Below the pieces are notes generated by a model. That model saw nothing but the letters and a program-made list of their open reading frames with translations, was not told where the DNA came from and searched no databases. This document shows positions 13,744-26,800 of a stretch of 64,000 nucleotides of DNA, piece by piece; within the stretch, counting starts at the first letter, position 1; each line of letters starts with the position of its first letter. This DNA comes from Pelodera strongyloides (Eukaryota > Nematoda > Chromadorea > Rhabditida > Rhabditidae). Made by a program: the position numbers and the translations under genes. Location: positions 310,001 to 374,000 of the forward strand of contig JAANDG010000064.1 of the NCBI GenBank assembly GCA_036852015.1. The letters run 5' to 3'.

Positions 13744-13801
<58 letters not shown>
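13744..13801. repeat. (CT)n microsatellite
   Basis: About 28 perfect CT units; the opposing 78-79 codon frames over it are artefacts. Confidence 0.95.
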
Positions 13802-13802
<1 letters not shown>

Positions 13803-14052
13803 TCGGAAATACCAGGAGGTTCAGTTTTCTTAATTTATTGCGAATTTGTAAGTTACTTGACAATGAGCAGATCGAAGTATGTATCAAAGAAAAAACATAA
13901 CTCTAAAATATTTATAATTTCGATATTCTACGCAACACTTCTTTATCTAGAGCCACCATAAAAACTGTCTATGCAGTGAAAGTGTCTGAGTGTCTAGGAA
14001 ATAATAAAAAAGCAAACATGTCTGCCCTTGATCTGTCCGTTGTCCGTGTACT

Positions 14053-14125
14053 TGTGGGATAGCTACGCTTCCCACCGTGATGACCGAGGTTCGATTCCCC
14101 TTATCTCCGAAATCTAATTTTTGCC
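14053..14125 (+). other. tRNA-like Pol III unit
   Basis: A-box-like TGGGATAGCTACG, B box GAGGTTCGATTCC and a TTTTT run at 14120. It is shorter than a tRNA gene and its acceptor arms do not pair. A decayed tRNA or SINE head. Confidence 0.4.
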
Positions 14126-14891
14126 ACTTTTGTCACTCAGGACCTCGTTTTTGTCGATATTTTGCAGTCTTTGTTAGCAGGCACTCGCACACAACCACAC
14201 ACATTTCATATAGGCAAAAACAACACATTTTCATCACTTTTTTACGAGTGTTGTTTGGCAGAAGAATGTGCCTATCTTATGCCAAAGACTTCGCTTTTCG
14301 ATGTGTAACGTTCTATATAAGCATCGGATTATATTAATTTCATGATGTACGCGTGCTCCATTTGGGAGACGATAACTTCATAGAAAGGTAGAATCTTCGA
14401 GCCATATTAATTTTAGCCTCAAATTCAGTATTCTCGTTCCAGAAGATCAAGGACCCCCTACTAACACATGAGCATTATGTCATTTACCGTAGACGTCAAT
14501 GTATGATATAGTATGCTAGGGGTTTTCAGCCTCTTCGAAATGCATACTATTTAATGCCTACCGTAATAATCGTTCAGTAGTTAATCCCTTGGTTAAATGT
14601 ATGGAAAAATAACAAGTTTACGATTTCCTTGGCTCTACCATATGGTTGATTATCATGTCGTCACACACTCGTCAGGTCAGTCGCTAATCCTCGATTACCC
14701 ATTGTTATAAGTTGACAGTAAGTACAGTAATGATCTCACCCTTTAACTCTCTCTATTCCTCCCTCTCTCCGTCTCGCCCTCACTCTCTCTCTCTCTGTCT
14801 CTCCCATCATCTCTCTGAATTACTATCTCTCCCTGTCTGTATCTCTTTTCTTGTCTTGCTCAATCTCCCTCTACGTTCTCTACGGCATATT

Positions 14892-15470
14892 CGCGGCGGC
14901 TATAGGGCGGCTATTTAGGCGGCTATTCGGCGACAAGAGAAGTCTGAAGGCGCGACAATCATTGAAGGCGGGGCGAACTCGCCGGATAGCCGCCGAATAG
15001 CTGCCGGACACTCTCTCGGCGAGGAGGGTCCAGAGAAAAATACCTTTCTTCCGAAAAAAAATATATAAACGATAAAAAAATGAAATTGACCAACATGCCC
15101 GAAGTCACGCTTTACAAAATTGTATCGAGACACACAGTATGGTGTTAAGGTCTCGTCTCGGGGTTAGTGCTAACCTCAAACTTGGGTAATTAAACCGACT
15201 GAGACCCCGCATTCCGCTCTCAAAAGAGAAATGTGAGTCGTATCGCTCGTTTGTGCACAAAACCCCGATAGCCGCCGAATAGCCGCCGGATAGCCGCCGC
15301 ATTTTCGCCTGAAACAAGCAAGTTCGCAGCGGCTATCGGGCGGCTATCTGATAGCCGCCGCATTTTCGCCTGTTTTGGCGAGTTCGCGGCAGGTTTATCC
15401 TCGCCGAATAGCCGCCACTTTTGCGGAGCGAACTTGCCAAGACCCAGATAGCCGCCGCGAACATGCCGTC
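14892..15470. repeat. GC-rich word island, GCGGCTAT / ATAGCCGCC
   Basis: GCGGCTAT and its reverse complement ATAGCCGC recur about a dozen times in both orientations, mixed with GCGAACTTGCC/GAGTTCGCGG and TTTTCGCCTG. A non-island stretch (15030-15260) separates two clusters. No gene or simple tandem period. Confidence 0.7.
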
Positions 15471-15677
15471 AATCATCAGAGCTCTCTCACTTTCTCACTT
15501 CACGTCAATCGCGTACGACAATTGACACACTAATTACGAAATTATAAAGATAATCAGCAGTAAAACTGTCAGAGATTGCTCTGATGCATAGTTACTGTAA
15601 ATAATGCAGGAGAGACTTATTGAGTGTTACACTTTGAAGATACCTTTTTTTTACGTAGTCGTGTTACCGCACAAATG

Positions 15678-15820
15678 TTTAAAGCAGTATTGTACCTACT
15701 TTGGGAAATTTACATACGCTACACACATCCTACGTGTCCTATGTAAATTTGGTGCCGGAAGCTTGCCGGACGGGCACCAAATTAGCATAGGATACATACG
15801 GTATTCGTATCGGCTTTAAA
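15678..15820. mobile_element. MITE, intact copy of the family at 35221
   Basis: 143 bp with inverted ends (TTTAAAGCAGTATTGTAC / CGGCTTTAAA) and a central GGTGCCGGAAGCTTGCC hairpin. Confidence 0.65.
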
Positions 15821-16489
15821 TGTAAGGAAGATGAAGTATACGTGTTATTGTGATTGTGAATATGGTATGCAAGTATCTCTCCTCGTGGCGCCTCACGGTG
15901 CACTGCATGGGTCAGCTCTCAACTAGGTTCTTGAGTTGTTGTTGTTGTTGTTTTTTGTATTGTGATAAATATAGTACTAGGTAACAATATACCTTACCAT
16001 CAGATTTAAACTCATTTTTATCTACACATAAATTTGTATGTATTATGTAATCTCGCTCCCCTTTGCGTGCGGCATAGGAGCGAGGCGGCGGCTGTGAACA
16101 AAGGGAACCTCAAAGGGTTGTGCCCAATAAACTTAAGGTAGTGCAACTCACTAAATGTGTCCTTTTTGTTCAGTCTTTATCTCAGTTACACGAGAGGAAT
16201 GTAGTACCAAACACTGAGTGTCACTGCAGCACTGAAATAACTTTGTACTAAAACAATGCGGAGGAGTTCTATGAACTAAGTTATACTGGGAGCTATTAAA
16301 TAAATAAATATTTTACGCTTCGAGAGCGTGCACCTTTATTCAAGGCTGAAAATACAGTTCCAAAGTTGGCTTATGACATGTTCCGCAGAGGTCCTGTATT
16401 ATTAGAAACGAGGCATAATATGTAAAACGGGTAAGACATTCTGTGTTTATGCCTGAAAACAAAGATTATCGGAGGTTTCGAGATTAGGG

Positions 16490-16680
16490 TTAAAGCGAAA
16501 TACCGTCCTGGTTTTTGAAACGAATCGTGGACATCTGAATTCTTACGTATTTATGCTAATTTTCTCGAATTTAGCTCGATTTTTTATTATAATTTAAGTT
16601 CATTTGCATAAGCTGCATAAGAAAATAAGCTTGTCTACTCGATGTGTTTCAAAAAACGACCATACCAACGGTTTACTTTT
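16490..16680. mobile_element. CCGGCCGG MITE family, diverged copy
   Basis: TTAAAGCGAAATACC, then GAATTCTTACGTATTTATGC and CATTTGCATAAG. The right end is degraded (ACGACCATACC). Confidence 0.65.
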
Positions 16681-18194
16681 ATAAGAGCAAATTTGCATGT
16701 TGTGAAGTTGTCCCTTTTTCTCAGGACCTCCGTGGGACGGACCACGTAAATATGGGCGCAGTATTGGTAGTGAACCCAATTGAATAAAGGAGTACGCACA
16801 TCGTTCGTAAAATATCTACATACTTTTTGACTTATTCACTTCAATTTTCCCTCCCCCCCCATATCGAGCATGAAGCTCTTCACCTCGATCCGTGTAAACT
16901 CCGTTGTAAATAATAGTTTTTTTTTACATATTTATACTATACTTATTACTAATTATTTAAATGATTGGGCATTTTTTATGGCAACTCTGTCCCCCACGAC
17001 CGTTTAGATCTACAACTCGATCTGTGTTGAAAATCATAACGCACTGATGTCTGCCGTGTTTTCTTTGAACTCCCTTTTTCTTGACTTCGTCGCCTTCTAT
17101 TTTGGTCGATGTACTTTTCGTCCGACTCCCACGCCCTCTATTGTCAACTATATGGACTTTTGTCCCGGCTTCTTTGGAAAATTTTCTTTGCTCCAAACGC
17201 GAAAAACCGAGTATGGATTGATAGGATTTTGTATGATATGCAAATTGTTTGTAAATTGAAGGTCGGGGTAGCTTTACTTCGTGGTGAATCTCAGTGGCAA
17301 TACCGTAATATCTCAGTACCGGAATTTGTGTGCTCGTGATACTTACTTAGTCCAAGTACAGTGCATTAGCAGATACAATTATCAATATCAGCATAGGCCG
17401 TGGATGTAGATGAACTTGTTAGCTCACATCACACTCCATGTTTTACCGTACCGGCATTTTTTTTTGTTAGTCCCCAAGTCTTATATGCTAATAAGAACTC
17501 GACAAGCGTCCACGAGCACTGTTTCTTCCTCCTTTCCCTCTCAACGACTCTGTTTAGGCTCTCCTCTCAATATCGCCTCACGTATCTCTCTTTTTCTCTC
17601 TCCCTCTCTCTCTCTTCCTCCCTCTCCGTTCCCTCTTTTTCGTTCTACGCGCTCTCCTCCAGCGCTTCCTAAAGCCTTGCAGACGTAGTTTTCAAATCTT
17701 CCTTCATAAAGCTCTTTTTGACTGGGCCTAAATCAGACACCGTCCATCCTTTCATTAAACCAATGAGCAATCTCGAGGAACGCTTTTCACGCGGGATTTT
17801 CATGAATAGAATCTGAAGCCTTCACCACTTTTTTCAATGAATATCTTTGAAAAGGCGTTTAGCCGTTCACATTTAGACTACAGACACGGCTTAGCACAGG
17901 TAAAGGAATCTTTTGAAAGCGGGGATTTGGTATAGGTGTTTCTGCTGGAAATGTATTTGAGTACTGTAGCGAGTATGAAGGGAATAGGGTACTGTAAGAG
18001 TTAGAGAAAGAAAGAGTGGGTGAGAGAGGTGAAGCTACGGTAGTATTCAATTTTTAAACTCACATACGCACCTGTGCGAATAATGCTTACTGTACATCGT
18101 CACGCAAGTCGTGGATAGGGTCCCCGAAGTTTACGTAACTGTGTAGTTCAATCCATTGTCTCACCGGGTGAACTGTTTGCACAAAACCCTGATC

Positions 18195-18317
18195 TTTAAA
18201 TCAGTATAACAGCCGGTTTTGAAGCGTGTGTTGCACCGCTGCATATTTGTGCTAAAGTGCATGGGTATGCAGTTATCCAAAATCCGTTTCAAAAACTGGC
18301 TGCTATACCGCTTTTAA
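18195..18317. mobile_element. MITE, 'GCTGCTATACCGCTTT' family
   Basis: Inverted ends AACAGCCGGTTTTGAAGCG and AAAACTGGCTGCTATACCGC. Related to the copy at 26574. Confidence 0.65.
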
Positions 18318-19983
18318 TAATTCTCCCAAATTAAATTGTTGCACTAACTTCTGATCTTTAACCCTGAAACCTGAAACTTGGCAACAAATAAGCGGGGTGA
18401 TGCGTAATGGCAATAAACTTCCAGGTCTGACTACTTTCCTCCACGCCTGGAGACGGCGGGGGCGCCAGTTTTGATTCGCTATTTTTTGATTAAGCGGGAA
18501 CTTCTATCAACAGTGCTAACAGTGCTTTTTTTGATAGAAACATTCAAAGACTATCAGTGGCGAGTTTGGCGCCAGGTAAATGTCCCACGTTTTTGTTGCT
18601 GTTTTTTTTGGATTGATATGTTTGTAGTAGTAGAAGAAAAGTAAATTATTAGTATGGAATTCGTATACTTACATCATCCGTACCGGAAAATCCAGTGCCT
18701 TGAGGAGTACGATTAAGCAGTTGATAACGTGAACGAGGAAATGCCATCTTTTTGAAGAGATCTAGGTAAATTACCATATCTATTGAGGAGTCCGTGTGCA
18801 ATCACCTTGCAACCTGTTCCCTAGTAACCTACCCAGCGTATTTAGCATTAGATTAACGGGTACATTTTCACATCTTGCAACGTCTTCCTAGTAAAGTACA
18901 ACCAATGTACAGAAATTGTATAATTCTAATATCTGTGGTGTTAGAGTAATCCTTCTTGACACTACATACATAGTATTCGACGCATAGGTACCATATTCCC
19001 TAAGGTTCTCACTTCTCACACTAATAAAGGATATAAAGGGTACTTATTCAACGCGTAGGTACCAAATTCCCTAGGGTGTTCGCACCAATAAGGGGTACTC
19101 TCAGAGGTGCCAATAGCACCTTGTCAGTGACGTGCACCACCACCTCTGCGGCACTGTCCTGGTCCACCACCTGTTCCTCAACCACTTTAAAGTCGCCTGA
19201 GGCCTTATTCCCACCCTAAGAGCTAGATGAGAAGATTAGCTAAAGTGTATATTATTAACAAGTATTAGTAGAATGTTCTTAAGATATTGCCCAAATAAAT
19301 GTATAACATAATGTGCATGCATTCTGGCCAGAGCCACAACAAAACGTAGACAATTAACCTAAAATTCCGGCATTCGTTTAGGCAACTCCGTTGAAAATTA
19401 ACATTTATGAATAGCCAACGTTACACTCAAGAACTTTTCTTGCCTTTTCCATCCTGTAATGTAACTCTGGCATATATGTATAGAGTGTAGGTAGAGGCAC
19501 CAAGTTGGAAACTCCTTCGGTCCGTGGAGAATTTTGGTTCCGATTAATTGTCAGATACGTGTGCACATCCGAAATGACAACACGAACTCGTCACGTTGGG
19601 AAAGGTTGTGGAAACGAAGTCAAGAAAACAAATGTTGAATGATCGGGGAGACTGGGACAAATTGCAATGTTTTGCACACACGAAGACATTTCGCGCACTA
19701 TAAGGTCAGGTTGGGGACCAGTATGGGAGCCTTGGAAAGCCCTGGGGAGACCTGGAATAATGGGGACTTCACCCGGAATATCTAGGGAAGGGACATTCCC
19801 GGGAGCCTCGGGAGTCTTGGGAGGAAGGAAGGGAGCTAACTCCCTATCAGTTCTGAGAAAAACTCCCAAGAAGGGGACGGCGTTGTTTAAGATTAGTCTC
19901 AATCGAAACGGGCGACAGAGCGCATGAGGTGGAACAAGGCTGCAAGACTCCAGTATATCATAACCAACAATAAGAACAGATTG

Positions 19984-20055
19984 ATCGTGGCCAGCGGAGC
20001 GGTTCGGTAGTCGGCAGACGAAGGGTCAATTCCTGCTATCCCACAACCTTTTTTC
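19984..20055 (+). other. tRNA-like Pol III unit
   Basis: A-box-like CAGCGGAGCGGTTCGGTAG, B box AGGGTCAATTCC and a TTTTTT run at 20049. No good acceptor stem. Confidence 0.4.
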
Positions 20056-20690
20056 TTCCTTGTAAGTGTTGATGACCTTATAAACCTTCGATATATGTTA
20101 CATGTCTTAATTTTCCTTTTTTTATGGTCACACGCGGTTTCCATAATGCCTGATACAGATATTCTAACACTCGTTGAAAATATCAGGCTGATAAGCCCAC
20201 AAATTTAGTTGTACTCTTGTGCGCATGTAAGCTACATACGCTCAATTGCCATTGCACATATTCTTTGTACAAATGGTGCGCACCAATGCCAACATTCTAC
20301 ATACCAATGTCGAGTGACTTATCACACTTGTCACTTAGTTATTGTGGTGTCAATTGGTGTGCACTGGGACACAGATTGGTGCTCATCAAGATGTACCATT
20401 TGGGCCTTAATTCGGCGTGCAGTATGCCCCGACTTACGTAACCCAACAAATGTTGCGTTATAGAAGATAAGGGACGTTACAACCGGGGAAAATGCCCCGC
20501 TTGCCAGCTGCTTACTTCGATTGCGTATGTGACTGTCGTTAATTTGTGGGCCAATATGTGCGTGTTGCGCTATTAAAGTTATGTTAGGTTAGGCTTCCCG
20601 AGATTGGCAACTGGGAGTCTCAAGCCGAGCCCTGCATAGACCCCAGTAAGACCCCAGTGCATTGTTATTGGATTGGCATGAAAAAAATAA

Positions 20691-20874
20691 TTTAATGCGA
20701 AATACCGGCCCGTTTTTGAAGCACATCAAGTACACCAACTTCCTTATGCAGCTCATACAAATGAACATAAATTAGAATAAAAAATCGAGCTAAATTCGAG
20801 CAACTTTGCATAAATATGTAAGAATTTAGCTGTCCACGGTGCGTTTCAGAAACCGGCCGGCGTTTCGCTTTAAA
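20691..20874. mobile_element. CCGGCCGG MITE family, copy in opposite orientation
   Basis: Inverted ends TTTAATGCGAAATACCGG and CGTTTCGCTTTAAA, with the middle reversed relative to the 2543 copy. Confidence 0.75.
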
Positions 20875-22341
20875 TTGAAAGTAAAATGGGGGGAAGTTAT
20901 GGTAAAGTCCTCGAATAGTAAGAGAGCTAACGGCTAACACTAGTAAATCTCTATCCATGGTGTGAGACTTATAGTTTTACCTTCTCAAGATTAGTAATTG
21001 GTCACTCGTCACTCAAGTTGATGCTACTTATTGACTTTTTTTCAATATCTTACCATCATGATGTGGATGGTAATCTACCAATTGCTCGGTGTTAATCTGC
21101 ATACCTCTACGCTTGTCGATCTGATGCTTGACACCTGTCGCGTGCTCTCTCTCTTCCCCTCCCTCTCACTCTCTCCTTTCTCTCTCAATGTTGAGATTAC
21201 TATCGTAAGGAGAAGGAATGGGCGGAGCCAGGAGATACCTCTAGCACCGCCTCCAACCATACCAGAGCTCAGCTACTCTCCCTCTGTGAGTTCAAATCTG
21301 CTGGTTCGACTGACCTGAACCTCCCTAGGGAAGAAGTTAGTAATTCCTTAGGTAGCTTAGGTACCTAAGGTATAAAGTAGCTAAGGAAGCGGTGAACTTT
21401 ACAGTAGGCCATGTTGTTTGTAGCACCGATCGATGTGTTGATTTGTTAATTTGTTTCTCGAAATTAGTGTACTCATTTATTGGTTACTGTTCGAAATCAC
21501 TTCATGTTTATCTTATTTTGGAAGTAATTGATCAAACTTTATGGCTAACTTTTTGTTTGTAAATACTGAGTGACCAGACTCTCTCTCTCTTTATCTCTCT
21601 CTTTCTCTCTCTCTCACTCCTCAAGGTACAGATTTTTGTTTTCTTATCACAGTATCAGTGTTTGTCACTTGCTCCCGTGTGCATGCACGGGTTAATCCAA
21701 TATAATTCCCCAGCATTTAATAACAATATCAAGTTGCGCAATTTGCATATTTGAACATGGAATTAGCATAAAGTGCGCGATAGTACCGTATTCTTGGAAT
21801 GCCTAACACCTATAAGCCTTAGGACCCAAAGTAGATAGTCAGATTTTGGACTTTTATGTTTTTAATATAGCAACTCAAAGTTTGCTCATAACTATACCAG
21901 TTTTGTTATGGTATGTGACGTCATTAGTTCTCCGTTTTGCTAGTTATTTGCATATTACGCCCCGCCCCTAAGCCCTATCTGTTGTAATGCATAGGTATAT
22001 CCTGTTGCGCGTATTGGTATCAATTGCTCCCATAGATTACAGTTATGTTTATTTCTCTCCTAGAGGTATCGTATAACTACTCCTATTGTTTTGCTTCCCG
22101 TTCTCATAAAAAGTAGCAAGATTTTGGATTTATATATTTTACAATTTACAAACGTTTTATCTGTAGTTTGACGTCTCTGATTGTCTCCGAACTTTTTTTT
22201 TTAATTGGACAGTCTTCTCTACTCTATGTGTTTTGATACTTGCACAATCTTCTTGTCCATTTTTGTTTGTGGTAATTGCTTGATAATTGCTGGACTACAA
22301 ACTACAAACAATGGTTCTAAGGTTTGCACCATTTTCCAGTG

Positions 22342-23368
22342 ATGGCTTCCTTCTGCCCCCATCCTCTCCAGTATCTGGTGGGTAGAGAGGGAGACATGAT
22401 CTCGTCCCTGTCCACCTCCCTGTCCTGCGCGGAATTCCTGTCCGATTCCCCGTCGACGTCGGCGTCAGCGGAGAAGAACGCACCGCCGAACAATCGCCGG
22501 TCGGTCGGCAGTGAGCGACGCAAACGCGGAATTCTCCAACCATGGCCGCCTGCGGCACAACAACAAGCACTGGTAAGCCTTACGCTATTACATGATTATT
22601 ATTTGTTCTTCTCTTATTTTGTTTTATTTGAATTAAGGATTACTGTATTATGAAAAAAAACTGTTTATACTTTTTAGCTATCCCGCAAGCGAGCTTTCGT
22701 TGAGCAAAAGCTCAACCAGGCTCAGCATATCGCTGTGAGGACGCCGGCAGTGGATCGCGGAATTCATGGGAATCCCAGTGCTTTGCCGAATTTGCTCAAG
22801 GCTGAGGTAAGAGTTATAAAATAAGCGTGGGGTATTATGATTTCTCTTTTGTTGAATCACTACCTGTGAAAACTGGGGGCACTTTGCCATTTGTTAATCC
22901 TATGTCCTATGTTTTATTGGGTCTTATGTCTTATTTTACCACGTTTACGATGGCCATCTACCATTCTACCTAAGTCTCTGTATTAATGCTCTAAAGTCTA
23001 AGAACTTTCCTCGTGATTCACTTTGCGTTTTCCTTATCTCCATTAGTTATCATCTTATCACAAAACACAACACTTATACCAATTCAATGGTTCTTTAAGT
23101 TTTGGTACTCTTTCTCACACTTCCTACAATTTTCTTCCAATAGCTGCTCTTAAACTCGCTAAGAGAATACCTCGTTCACCAAAAATCTTGTTTTTTAATG
23201 TTTTCAATCTGTAGTCTGGACTTTACTCAAAATCAAAACTCATTTTCTGATAGGGTGCCTGCATCCGGACGGAGGCACTGTTTTGCTAAAACTTTGTCAA
23301 AATTTGGCTCCTTGCTCGTGCCAGCCACTGATTTCGCTGGCTCTTTTCCTCAAAAAATTCTCTCCTCG

Positions 23369-23400
<32 letters not shown>

Positions 23401-23766
23401 AAATCTCTCTCTTTCTCTCTCTCAAATCTCTCCTTCTTGCCCTCTCGACGGGTGCCGTCTTTGTCTGTTGGGTGAGACTGTTACTGAGACTAGAGAACCT
23501 CTATTTTTTTGTTCTCCTCCTTCTTCTCTGGCTGAATAAGCAGTAGAGCCACACACACGGAATGACTCGGGCGACAATTTAATTTGCATATTGATTTGGG
23601 TTGCACTCTCTGGGTGGTCTCTGAGCCTGAGCAAGACTGATTGTAGTTTTTGCTTGGAGGTTCTGTGTTTTACACATTGCGAAATCCAGGATTGTGGAAT
23701 TAGCGGGGATTTGGGATTTGGATTACTGTATGAAGTAGTTATGGTAGTATTTTTTAAGGGTTATCT

Positions 23767-23802
<36 letters not shown>

Positions 23803-26800
23803 GAGAGAGAGAAGAAAGAGTTAAATTCAAAGGGAAAATTATAAACACAAAAATTTAGGAGATCGCTGGTGCCAACTCTCACTACTTTGGTTCCGTCCAA
23901 GAGGAGATCCTCCCCGTGCATAGGGAACAAGCAATTGACTGGATTTTCGATGTCTGCAAGGAGGTCAGCCTATGAGATAATTGAAGATTATCCCAAATTC
24001 AAAAAGATTACTAGCTACAGGAATTGAACTCCCGTTGCATGGTCGTGAGTCTGGAAGGCTAACCACTAGACCACTCATCAATAATGTTCAGGAACGCTGT
24101 GACGCCGAGGTCTTTCCGCTGGCCGTTTCGCTGATCGACCGTTTTCTTTCCATTCAAAACATCTACAAGAAGGACGTGCAATGTGTCGCCGGCACATGTC
24201 TATTTATGGCGTCGAAAATGAAAGCTCCGCACCCGATCAACGCGGCAAGAATTAGCTACTACACGGCGGATAGCGTGTCCGCGAGCGAGATCCTTGTATG
24301 TTATATATGCTAATTATGTGTGCTAATTGCCTCCATATATGCTAATTGCTGTAATTCCATACTCCAGGACAAATATACCCGGTTGAATTTGGCTAAAGGG
24401 TTTCAGATATCTGAAAATTGATATCTGATCGTTCTTTGAGCCCGCTGATAGTAAGTTAAACTATAGGAGTGCTGAAGGTGTTAGAATGATGGATGATCTT
24501 GTCGCCAGGTTTAATTTTCTTCTTTTCTGAATCTCTAAGTCCCTAAGTCTCTCTCTATGTCTCTAAATCTCTACCTTCTCTAACTTAGTTCCGATATAAA
24601 TTTGAAAGTGATGGAACGAATTTTGAATAGACGTTCAAAAATAGATTTGCTAGATTTGGAGGAGAGTAACGGGGGAATAACCAATAGGCGAAATTAATCA
24701 GATCTTTCGTTTGTGTGTATACGTTTCAAGGCCGGTAGACGAAAATTTCCTCTTGCCATGACGTTCGAGGCTGCTAACGTTGCGAACACTCCATTTGCAA
24801 AAACAAATGAAGTTATTGATTGATAGATTAGATACTCAATTAGCTTAGTATATTGGGGATAATGTTTCAAAATACCAGTCATTGCCCTGTTTATTCATAT
24901 TTGGAAATTCACGCTATATTGGTTGCAGTAAGACAGTAGCTACAGTAATTAGGGCCGTAATTACAGTAACCTGAAGCTAATCAACCTAATTGCAGAGCTG
25001 GGAGCTTCTCATCCTCTCCCAACTGAAATGGGAGGTGTGTCAACCGACAGCACTTGACTTCTACGACCACATGTGTGCACACTACCCCCGGCTGACACAG
25101 CTGAGAAACCAGTTCGTCGAGATATTGCACAGGATCCAACGATGTAAGTTTAACGGAGTCTTACCACTAGCTTACGCTTACCGTAGTCTTACTGTAAGAT
25201 AACTAGTCTTTACCTATAGCCTAGTCTACCTTAGATACCCCAGTCTTTACCTAAGCTCACTGGGGAGATTTCGCTAACGATAAGGTAGTGTAGTTTTATC
25301 TGAAGCAGGCTCATGGAGCCCCTCTCCCCGGGTAGCATAGGTGATGAAAACTGAGTAAGGAACAAACAATAAGAATAAGTAATGCACTAGTAAAAATCAT
25401 GCTTTGGAAGTAAATAGCCGCTCTAATTGTCTTGCACTTGTAGCATTTGCACCCGAAAGACTTATACACATGTACTTCACTAATCTTTACTTTTCTATCC
25501 CTTTTTTCCGCACAAAGGCAGGGTTTTTTCCTATTCCTGGCCTGCTTGGGTGGTCGAATGACTAGATTTCTTCCCCATTACTTTAAGGGAGGGGGGATTC
25601 CTCCCCATATTTATGGATCTAAGCTTTTGAGGGTATTGCCCTGGGGATTTACCACTTGTTGTCTAGTAACTCACCTGCCCTTTTGTACTTCAACAAGGGC
25701 TTGTAATTGTGACCTGTATTCATTGATACTTGAAAAATAGGAAAATAATCGTTTTGGGTTCTTCTTGTTTTGGCTAAACTAACCCTTTCTCAGCGGGAGG
25801 TCTATCGCTCTGAAATTTTGCGAAAGTTCAATATTTGAGTAAGAAAAGGGATAAAGGGTATCCAGACTTATACTAAACGTATGTAGCCTAACAATAAGCC
25901 TACGATTCCACAACCCTAACAACAAGCCTTAGTCTAGTCAAATCCCAAGAGCTCACAACCAGGAGTTTCATTCCCGTGTCTTTTTTCGCGTAGTTCTCGC
26001 GCAAAGTCTCTGTCTGTCTCTCTTCATTTCCCTCACTATTTCACCCGGTCTCTGCCCTTTTGTGTTAACGCCCCATTGCCTGTGTGGACCCTGTTTGCCA
26101 TGATCATTCCACCCGGAATAGTCATCCTTGACACTCTCCCGGGTGGGGATTGGCTGGTACCGCTTTGTCGCCGGCTATCACCACCTGCCCGTCTAGAACG
26201 TCGTCATCGACGGCGAAGTCCTTATAAAAAAATAAGCGGTCTGCTGGTTAGCGTTCTTGTCTCCGCTCCATACAACTGGGGTTCAATTCCCGTAGGTGCT
26301 GATATTTTGGCCACTTCCATGAGCAGAACCTAAGCCGATGACCTCACATAGCATCAACATGGTTACCCACTAGTTGTCTTCGTAAGCGGTAGGCAGCTGC
26401 ATAAACAAAGAAACAGAAGTTTAGTCGACCATTGGCTAATTGATGATGTGGATTATGGTATTCCAAAAGAGGTCAAATGTTGGTACGGTTAAGAGGAATA
26501 TGCAAATTTCTGCAGAGATCCGTATAATATGGCAACTAAACGGGGTTGACTACGGTGGCTCATTTATGCTTCTTTTAGCTGCGGTATAACTGCCGGATTT
26601 TAGAAATGTATCATGGAAAACGAAAATAGTTCGCATAAAAAAGAGAATTCGGCGTTCAAATATACGTTTCAAAAACCGGCTGCTATACCGCTTTAATTAT
26701 TTCAAATTTCCAAAAGGGCATTTGAGTGTTTCTGGGAGCTGTGTGCCTCTTTTTCCATCTCTCTCCCACTAATGAGTAAGAGTAAAGGGGTGGTGTATGG

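Larger units (their letters stand above)
5809..22341. other. Gene-poor intergenic region
   Basis: Apart from the repeats and tRNA-like units listed, no exon chain is convincing. The best isolated candidate is 11091-11186 (ATATCAG acceptor, 31 codons including CGQCIDVCLESERPEE, GTTGTT donor), without partners. The 5' flank and promoter of the cyclin gene should lie at its right end; no TATA box is recognised there. Confidence 0.5.
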
